Below are positions 1 through 4,050 of a DNA stretch of 5,832 nucleotides, piece by piece. The stretch lies in NCBI GenBank assembly GCA_002423285.1, contig DIVF01000053.1:1968-7799 (forward strand), in the 5' to 3' direction. This DNA is from Micavibrio sp. UBA6139 (GTDB taxonomy: Bacteria > Pseudomonadota > Alphaproteobacteria > Micavibrionales > Micavibrionaceae). Under the pieces are notes generated by a model, which was given only the letters and a program-made list of their open reading frames with translations, ran no database searches and was not told the DNA's origin. Both the position numbers and the translations under genes were made by a program. Within the stretch, counting starts at the first letter, position 1; each line of letters starts with the position of its first letter.

Positions 1-609
1 GCCTTCGCCAAATACTGGGTCCATAACGGGTTCGTAACGGTGGAAGGGGAAAAGATGTCTAAATCCCTTGGCAATACGCTTTTGGCCCATGATCTGATTC
101 AGGATCAACCGGGGGAAGTGTTGCGTCTGGCATTGCTATCCGCCCATTACCGTCAACCACTCGACTGGACCGCGCATGGCGTGGAACAGGCGCGGAAATA
201 TTTGGACCGTCTTTATAAAATTCTGGGTGATTTAAAAGATGTCCCCGCCGTTGACTGCGGCGTACCGGACGGCGTCATGGACGCCCTGTGTGATGATCTC
301 AACACACCAATGGCCATGGCAGCCATCAATGACTTAACCCGCACTGAAACCGATCCTGCGCGGTTAAAGGGCGGTTTGCTAGCGATTGGCCATCTTTTAG
401 GCCTGTTGCAAGCTGACCCGCAAGAATGGCTGGGCTACGGTGTGGCCAGTGGCGGCGATGCTGCGGCGATTGATGCACTGGTTCAAGAACGTCAGGACGC
501 GAAGAAAAACAAAGACTTCACCCGTGCTGATGAAATCAGAAAAACTTTGGAAGCTCAGGGGATCATGATTGAAGACACCCCGGCTGGTCCGAAATGGAAG
601 AAAGCGTAA
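1..609 (+). CDS. cysS: Cysteinyl-tRNA synthetase, C-terminal part (5' end outside window)
   Basis: Class I aminoacyl-tRNA synthetase that charges tRNA-Cys with cysteine in the cytoplasm. The frame is open from base 1, so the gene is cut by the window edge and only the last 202 residues are present. Seen directly: the ATP-binding loop EGEKMSKSLGN (KMSKS at residues 18-22 of the visible part, bases 52-66), preceded by the typical FAKYWVHNGFVTV strand. After it comes a helical tRNA-binding (DALR-type) domain including SAHYRQPLDWT, and the C-terminal signature FTRADEIRKTLEAQGI followed by IEDTPAGPKW, which is characteristic of CysS ends. The Rossmann core with its HIGH motif and the zinc ligands lie upstream of the window. 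The GTG at base 40 is an internal valine codon, not a start. The gene ends at a TAA and is followed by a palindromic repeat that may help end its transcript. Confidence 0.97.
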   Translation, partial: AFAKYWVHNGFVTVEGEKMSKSLGNTLLAHDLIQDQPGEVLRLALLSAHYRQPLDWTAHGVEQARKYLDRLYKILGDLKDVPAVDCGVPDGVMDALCDDLNTPMAMAAINDLTRTETDPARLKGGLLAIGHLLGLLQADPQEWLGYGVASGGDAAAIDALVQERQDAKKNKDFTRADEIRKTLEAQGIMIEDTPAGPKWKKA

Positions 610-642
610 AGGGGATTTTAAGGGGGCCTTATATCATTTTCT

Positions 643-735
643 TTTGTCATCCCCGGCACTTGACCGGGGATCCAGGGGAGAGGGCTCCATAGGCGGCTAT
701 AAGCCCTGGATCCCCGCTTTCGCGGGGATGACAAA
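643..735. repeat. Nested palindromic intergenic repeat element
   Basis: The two outer arms (643-677 and 704-735) are inverted copies: each reads TTTGTCATCCCC, then a short variable core, then GGGGATCCAGGG when read inward. Each arm is itself a hairpin: CCCC-GGCACTTGACC-GGGG on the left and CCCC-GCTTTCGC-GGGG on the right. The whole can therefore fold into a long stem or a cruciform-like shape with two small side hairpins. Elements with the GTCATCCCCGC...GCGGGGATCCAG theme are common dispersed intergenic repeats in Proteobacteria (recalled, not searched). It lies between the convergent cysS and the minus-strand gene at 758-1465, so it could end or stabilise both transcripts. No transposase is present, so any mobility would need help in trans. 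Confidence 0.85.
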
Positions 736-757
736 GGATTGAATAAGTTTTTCTGTC

Positions 758-1465
758 TTATCTGGCCCAGAGTACACGGTAGAAATAATTCAAACCATCG
801 CCCGTGTTGGTGAAGCAGCCATAGGGTTTTCCGGCTAGGGCTGCGGATGTTCCCTCATCTCCTAAGACTTCAGACGCACCGCTGATCGTGCCTTGGAATT
901 TTCCGGTCATCAGGAAGGAAGAGTCCACGGGTAGGGCGCTGGTGGCATCGCCAATATCACCATAATCGTTGATGGCGCGGCAGATATCGGCGCGGACATC
1001 ACCCAAGACCATTAAAACATCGGTACAGGCGCTGGTGGCGCAGGTGGTGCCGAACCCTTCCACGGCATTCAGGGCGACAAATTCATAGGGGCCATTGCCT
1101 GTGTTGACCGATGCGCCCCCGGCCACACGGTAAATGGCACTGCCGCCATTGGGGTGAAAGACCAGATTGACCTGATCAATCGCGGTTGTATCACCGTAAT
1201 CAGCAACATTCAAAGATGGCGTGGCAAAGCGCAGATTGGCCAAGGTCACACCGCGCAGGCGCAACGTGCCAACAGCCTTGCTGATAGTGTCGCTGTAATC
1301 GATGATTTCTGTGGCGCGCAGTTGCATTTGCTCGCGCGTTAAATTGCTGCTGGAAACACGGCCCCCTTGCGACACGGCCATGGTCAGTCCGGCAAACAGG
1401 GCCACACCGATAAAAATATAGAAAAAGACGTTGCCGCTTTCGCGGTTATAATTTTGCATGCTCAT
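758..1465 (-). CDS. Membrane-anchored, pseudopilin-like hypothetical protein
   Basis: A 235-residue protein of no family I can name. Seen: a short polar N-terminus (residues 1-11, ending RESGN), one hydrophobic segment at about residues 13-31, and then a long soluble region that should lie outside the cytoplasm. The soluble region is rich in Gly, Ala, Ser, Thr and Asp and holds four cysteines (142, 147, 162, 217), which could form disulfides in the periplasm. The layout resembles type IV pilin-like or secretion pseudopilins. However, the glycine before the hydrophobic stretch is not followed by the usual Glu at position +5, so prepilin peptidase processing is uncertain and a simple signal anchor is as likely. 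The start at 1465 has no clear ribosome binding site, and a second ATG (codon 3, 1459) is equally possible. It lies 89 bases after the minus-strand gene ending at 1555 and may be cotranscribed with it. Confidence 0.72.
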   Translation of the reverse strand: MSMQNYNRESGNVFFYIFIGVALFAGLTMAVSQGGRVSSSNLTREQMQLRATEIIDYSDTISKAVGTLRLRGVTLANLRFATPSLNVADYGDTTAIDQVNLVFHPNGGSAIYRVAGGASVNTGNGPYEFVALNAVEGFGTTCATSACTDVLMVLGDVRADICRAINDYGDIGDATSALPVDSSFLMTGKFQGTISGASEVLGDEGTSAALAGKPYGCFTNTGDGLNYFYRVLWAR

Positions 1466-1505
1466 CTAAGAATGATACCCGAAAAAAGAGCATAGAGAAA
1501 AGAGT

Positions 1506-1534
1506 AAGGGGTGAAGGGGGCAATCGCCTCCTTC
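1506..1534. repeat. Short hairpin repeat, copy 1 (possible terminator of the minus-strand gene at 1555-1947)
   Basis: Bases 1513-1521 (GAAGGGGGC) and 1526-1534 (GCCTCCTTC) form a 9-bp stem with one G-T pair and a 4-base loop. The segment beginning AAGGGGTGAAGGGGGC at 1506 recurs, inverted, at 3246-3261, again just beyond the stop codon of a minus-strand gene. Read on the minus strand, the stem is followed by a mixed C and T stretch (CACCCCTTACTCTTTTCTC), so weak termination after the gene at 1555-1947 is possible but not clear. Confidence 0.55.
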
Positions 1535-1554
1535 AAACGACCCCTGTCTTTTTC

Positions 1555-1947
1555 TTACCCTGCAATGAAGGGTTTAAATTCTTTCAGATTCGATTTTGGA
1601 ATATGAACGGGCAGAGTTTTGCAGCCATGCGCCGCCAGGGTCAGGAAAATGGCGCGGCCAGAGCCGATTTCGACGTTTTCCAGCAAACCAATGCCTAAAA
1701 CCGGCTTTTCCAGCGGCTTTTGCGATTTAAGGGTGTCTTCCACAGCGCTGCGTTTGGGTTGTTCGCCGGGGGGCAGTTCTTCGAGGGCTTTGATTTGCCC
1801 ATCGGGGCGCACCCATTCATAGGAAAACAGCGAGAGCCGCCAGCTTTCCAGCACCGAATCCACGCGGATTTCGATGGTTTCATAACGGTCTTCGCGGCCC
1901 ATAACGACCGGGTTATCGATAAATTGCAGATCGGAAAGAAGGCCCAT
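1555..1947 (-). CDS. Conserved-looking hypothetical protein, 130 aa
   Basis: I do not recognise the family. The product is a soluble protein of mixed character with no signal peptide or membrane segment. It has an N-terminal acidic half (GREDRYETIEIRVDSVLESW), a Pro/Glu/Lys linker around residues 56-78 and a compact C-terminal half (PVLGIGLLENVEIGSGRA, then a single Cys in AAHGCKTL, then PVHIPKSNLKEF). I chose the ATG at 1947 because GGAAGC lies 6 bases before it. A GTG at 1974 would add 9 residues but has no properly spaced ribosome binding site. It diverges from the CHCC zinc-finger gene across an 81-base gap that contains the 8-bp palindrome TCTATAGA (1981-1988), which could serve as a -10 box on either strand. 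Codon use and reading frame look like a real gene, but the function is unknown. Confidence 0.72.
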   Translation of the reverse strand: MGLLSDLQFIDNPVVMGREDRYETIEIRVDSVLESWRLSLFSYEWVRPDGQIKALEELPPGEQPKRSAVEDTLKSQKPLEKPVLGIGLLENVEIGSGRAIFLTLAAHGCKTLPVHIPKSNLKEFKPFIAG

Positions 1948-2028
1948 GCTGTCGCTTCCATATAGACTTTTCACCTTAATTCTATAGATTGAAATGCGTA
2001 AAAATTGGTTAAATTCAAGGAAACGACC

Positions 2029-2220
2029 ATGGCCTCCACCACAAATTCCATTCCCGTACCGGGAGATTTGATCGATGTTGACCCGTCAACGGACGAGGTT
2101 TGCTGCGATGGCGGGAACGGCGCGCTGGGTCACCCGCATGTCTGGTACACATTTGACGAGGGGGCCCGCCAGGTGACCTGCTTGTATTGTGACCGGGTTT
2201 TCGTGAAAATGCGGGCTTAA
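2029..2220 (+). CDS. CHCC-type zinc-finger domain protein (NDUFS6-like)
   Basis: A 63-residue protein made almost entirely of a CHCC zinc finger (zf-CHCC family), the domain shared with the mitochondrial complex I subunit NDUFS6. Likely zinc ligands are Cys26, His35, Cys51 and Cys54, giving the spacing C-x8-H-x15-C-x2-C. The hallmark CDGGNGALGHPHV and the closing CLYCDRVFV are both visible. By family it is expected in the cytoplasm. In mitochondria the relative helps assemble or stabilise complex I, and a similar role here is inference. The ATG at 2029 is preceded by AAGGA (2017-2021) at 7 bases. An in-frame TTG at 2005 would add 8 residues but lacks such a site. It is a single gene between the divergent gene at 1947 and the heat-shock promoter, which begins only 12 bases after its stop codon. 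Confidence 0.92.
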   Translation: MASTTNSIPVPGDLIDVDPSTDEVCCDGGNGALGHPHVWYTFDEGARQVTCLYCDRVFVKMRA

Positions 2221-2231
2221 TTCCCCTGATA

Positions 2232-2259
2232 CTTGATTCTTCCAAACGCTTCCCTATAT
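2232..2259 (+). promoter_or_regulatory. RpoH (sigma-32) type heat-shock promoter of hsp20
   Basis: CTTG at 2232-2235, a 17-base spacer and CCTATAT at 2253-2259 match the published alphaproteobacterial heat-shock consensus CTTG-N17/18-CYTATnT at every defined base. It lies 109 bases before the hsp20 start codon and in the same orientation, which would place the transcription start near 2266. No competing sigma-70 pair is evident in the same gap. Assignment rests on the consensus match plus the identity of the downstream gene. Confidence 0.75.
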
Positions 2260-2265
2260 AATTTT

Positions 2266-2368
2266 ATGAGCGGTGCCGCATGGTGTGGGCTGCCTTTGTC
2301 CGAACGCCCGTATGGGGTTTGTGATGAATTGAGTAAAAACAGCAGGCTCGCTTTTAGGAGGAGTTGCC
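2266..2368 (+). promoter_or_regulatory. hsp20 leader, candidate ROSE-like RNA thermometer
   Basis: The inferred leader is about 100 nt, within the size range of ROSE elements that control small heat-shock genes in alphaproteobacteria. Its 3' end carries TCGCT (2348-2352), three U residues, then the strong ribosome binding site AGGAGGAG (2356-2363), 5 bases before the ATG. U(U/C)GCU placed just before the Shine-Dalgarno is the signature of the temperature-sensing ROSE hairpin. Flanking GG (2345-2346) and CC (2367-2368), and CUC (2347-2349) against GAG (2361-2363), can add pairs. Further upstream, possible stems are GCGG/CCGC (2270-2279), and TGTGGGC (2284-2290) with GCCCGTA (2306-2312). Structure was judged by eye only. 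Confidence 0.5.
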
Positions 2369-2872
2369 ATGAATTCACGTTTGACCGTTTTTGATTCCCC
2401 CCTTTTCCTTGGTTTTGATCATTTCGAACGGACCTTTGACCGTTTGAAGAAAACCGCCACGGAAGGCTATCCACCTTATAACATCGAACAGAACGGCGAA
2501 AACGCCTTGCGGATTACGCTGGCGGTTGCCGGGTTCACGATGGATGATCTGGATGTACAGGTTGAAAACAACCAGCTGACCATTCGCGGCCAGCAAAATG
2601 AATCTCCTGAAGATGCCGAAAAAATCTATCTCTATCGCGGTATTGCCGCGCGCCAGTTCCAACGTAGCTTTGTTCTGGCGGACGGTATCATCGTTGATGG
2701 TGCATATCTGGATAACGGTCTGTTGCATATCGACATGCGCAGGATTGAGCCGGAATCCAATGCCCGCAAGATTGCCATCAAGGCGCCGGATAAAGTGACC
2801 AATGGCCATAGTTTAAAGCAGGCCATTGATGTTGCCCATGATGTTGAGAGTAAAGATCTAAAGAAATCTTAA
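2369..2872 (+). CDS. Small heat-shock protein, Hsp20/IbpA family
   Basis: ATP-independent cytoplasmic holdase that binds unfolding proteins and aggregates and hands them to DnaK/ClpB. The 167-residue product has an N-terminal arm (SPLFLGFDHFERTFDRL), an alpha-crystallin domain from about residue 36 (YPPYNIEQNGENALRIT) to 138, the LYRGIAARQFQRSF strand region, the conserved NGLL (116-119) and the C-terminal I-x-I anchor (IAI, 135-137) used in oligomer assembly. About 25 charged residues follow the I-x-I motif, a longer tail than in E. coli IbpA. The ATG at 2369 follows AGGAGGAG, one of the best ribosome binding sites in the window. Expression is probably heat-induced through the promoter at 2232-2259 and perhaps the leader structure. 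A DUF1150 gene follows 48 bases later with no visible promoter, suggesting an operon. The symbol ibpA or hspA could apply, but paralogues are common. Confidence 0.96.
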   Translation: MNSRLTVFDSPLFLGFDHFERTFDRLKKTATEGYPPYNIEQNGENALRITLAVAGFTMDDLDVQVENNQLTIRGQQNESPEDAEKIYLYRGIAARQFQRSFVLADGIIVDGAYLDNGLLHIDMRRIEPESNARKIAIKAPDKVTNGHSLKQAIDVAHDVESKDLKKS

Positions 2873-2920
2873 GATTTGCTTCAACCTTTTCTGGCTCAAT
2901 GTATGAGAGAGGAATTCGCC

Positions 2921-3151
2921 ATGACCAATAAAACTGAGTCTGACAACGACCTGCTGCGCCATATCAGCCTGAAAGACTTCTTGAGCTTCGGGATGGAAGA
3001 GGTGGCTTATATTCGCCCGGCCTCTATGAATGGCACGATGGTGTTTGCGATTCATGCGGCCGACGGCACACCTTTAGCGTTCCACGCCGATCAGGACAGC
3101 GCACGCGCGCTGACAAGGCAGAACGAGCTGGAGCCTGTTACACTGCAATAG
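2921..3151 (+). CDS. DUF1150 family small protein
   Basis: A 76-residue protein matching the alphaproteobacterial DUF1150 pattern: a SLKDFLSFGMEEVAYIRP start, the FAIHAADGTPLAF core (residues about 42-54) and an ARALTRQNELEPVTL end. Its function is not established. DUF1150 genes typically sit directly after hsp20 genes in Alphaproteobacteria, and that is what is seen here, so a link to heat-stress proteostasis is inferred from context. The ATG at 2921 is preceded by AGAGG (2908-2912) at 8 bases. A TTG at 2876 would add 15 residues but lacks a site at the right distance. No signal peptide, membrane segment or cysteine is present. A strong terminator follows 20 bases after the stop. Confidence 0.9.
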   Translation: MTNKTESDNDLLRHISLKDFLSFGMEEVAYIRPASMNGTMVFAIHAADGTPLAFHADQDSARALTRQNELEPVTLQ

Positions 3152-3171
3152 GCTCTTAAATTTTAGAAATT

Positions 3172-3210
3172 AAAAAACCCTCTCAGGAAAATCTCCCGAG
3201 AGGGTTTTTT
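3172..3210 (+). terminator. Intrinsic terminator of the hsp20-DUF1150 operon
   Basis: AAAAAACCCTCTC (3172-3184) is a perfect inverted copy of GAGAGGGTTTTTT (3198-3210), with a 13-base loop. The GC-rich stem followed by six T residues is a standard rho-independent terminator for the plus strand. The A tract on the left would give a U tract on the minus strand too, so it may also stop readthrough from hpf. Confidence 0.93.
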
Positions 3211-3231
3211 GTTATGAAGCGGGGGTGGTAT

Positions 3232-3261
3232 GAAGGGGCGCAATCGCCCCCTTCACCCCTT
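3232..3261. repeat. Short hairpin repeat, copy 2 (downstream of hpf)
   Basis: GAAGGGG (3232-3238) pairs with CCCCTTC (3248-3254), with further partial pairing through GCGCAATCGC. On the minus strand the segment from 3261 reads AAGGGGTGAAGGGGGC, identical over 16 bases to the plus-strand start of the copy at 1506. It begins 6 bases past the hpf stop codon. No T tract follows on the minus strand, so a processing or stability role is as likely as termination. Confidence 0.55.
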
Positions 3262-3266
3262 TATTC

Positions 3267-3890
3267 TTATTCTGCTGCGACCTTGCTGCCAATATCTGCA
3301 ATAGTTGGGTCAACCCAACCGACATTGCCGTCATTGCGGCGATAGACCAGGTTCAGGCCATTATGGCTGGCGTTGCGGAATAACAGCGCTGACTGGTTGG
3401 CCAGGTCCATGCGCATGACCGCTTCGGACACGCTTAAGGTTTCGATGTCGGATGACATCTCCGCCACGATCAGCGGATTATCTTCTGCCTCCGGTTCGGC
3501 GGCATCTTCGCCGGCGTTTTCAAAGGCCTGCATTGCCAGTGTGTAATCGCGGGCCTTGATGATTTCAGTTTCCGGTGTTTGTTCAATGCGGTGATGATGA
3601 TTGCGCAGGCGGTTTTTATAACGGCGCAATTGCTTTGCCACTTTGGCGGCGGCCAAGTCAAAGGCCATGTAAATATCGGCCTCAACAGCGTCACCCTGAA
3701 TCAGGATGTTGCGGCCAACGCGGATGGAAATATGGGTTTTGAAGAAGCCTTCGCCTTCGCGTGAGAAAATCACGGTCGCGTCAATCGCGCGGTTGAAATA
3801 TTTTGCGTTAATGTCGTTCAGTTTTTCGTCAACATGGGTGCGCAGTGCATCGCCAACATTGATCTGTTTGCCTTGTACGGAAAGTTGCAT
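3267..3890 (-). CDS. hpf: Ribosome hibernation promoting factor, long form (HPF/RaiA family)
   Basis: Binds the decoding region of the small ribosomal subunit during slow growth, and in its long form pairs two ribosomes into inactive 100S dimers. The 207-residue product has the N-terminal S30AE domain at about residues 1-105 (MQLSVQGKQINVGDAL start, conserved ADIYMAFDLAAAKVAKQLRRYKNR basic helix). An acidic linker rich in Glu and Ala follows (about 106-145), and then the C-terminal dimerisation domain (about 148-200: SEAVMRMDL, FRNASHNGLNLVYRRNDGNVGWVDP). The C-terminal domain distinguishes long HPF from the short enterobacterial HPF and YfiA. The ATG at 3890 has AAGGAT 7 bases upstream on the minus strand. 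It lies 160 bases downstream of rpoN in the same direction, the familiar arrangement that earned it the old name sigma-54 modulation protein. The usual next gene, ptsN, is absent and a convergent DUF1150 gene lies there instead. Confidence 0.96.
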   Translation of the reverse strand: MQLSVQGKQINVGDALRTHVDEKLNDINAKYFNRAIDATVIFSREGEGFFKTHISIRVGRNILIQGDAVEADIYMAFDLAAAKVAKQLRRYKNRLRNHHHRIEQTPETEIIKARDYTLAMQAFENAGEDAAEPEAEDNPLIVAEMSSDIETLSVSEAVMRMDLANQSALLFRNASHNGLNLVYRRNDGNVGWVDPTIADIGSKVAAE

Positions 3891-3934
3891 GATTGTAATC
3901 CTTAATTGAGGTACGAGAGTTTCTTGTTCTTAAC

Positions 3935-4016
3935 TATGAAGGTAGCGTGGATGCATGTCCCGGCAAGGCAGAGCCGGGGGTTGGATTGGGTATTTTAAAT
4001 TAAAAAGACCTTCATA
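3935..4016. other. Structured spacer between rpoN and hpf
   Basis: Within the 160-base gap, TATGAAGGT (3935-3943) and ACCTTCATA (4008-4016) are exact inverted copies 64 bases apart. Between them CCCGGC (3959-3964) and GCCGGG (3973-3978) form a second stem with an 8-base loop. A transcript running from rpoN into hpf could fold into a long closing stem enclosing a GC hairpin. This could be a partial terminator, a processing site, or part of the hpf leader if hpf has its own promoter. No T tract follows the GC stem on the minus strand, so a standard terminator is not supported. Confidence 0.45.
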
Positions 4017-4050
4017 TCTAAAGTTTAGGGCTAAATTGATTGATAAGAGA

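Noticed and set aside
1948..1974. Upstream GTG start for the 130-residue protein
   Set aside because: No Shine-Dalgarno lies at a proper distance, whereas the ATG at 1947 has GGAAGC 6 bases upstream.
2005..2028. TTG start adding 8 residues to the zinc-finger protein
   Set aside because: The AAGGA site fits the ATG at 2029, and the extra residues lie within that ribosome binding region.
2375..2809. Minus-strand open frame of 144 codons opposite hsp20
   Set aside because: It is fully antisense to a confidently identified hsp20, with no plausible start site or motif.
2876..2920. TTG start adding 15 residues to the DUF1150 protein
   Set aside because: AGAGG is positioned for the ATG at 2921, and known family members begin near that point.
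3955..3980. Possible sigma-54 (-24/-12) promoter for hpf on the minus strand within the GC hairpin (GG...TTGCC)
   Set aside because: The GG and GC elements are 9 bases apart instead of 10, the -24 box lacks TGGCAC, and the bases are explained by the CCCGGC/GCCGGG stem.
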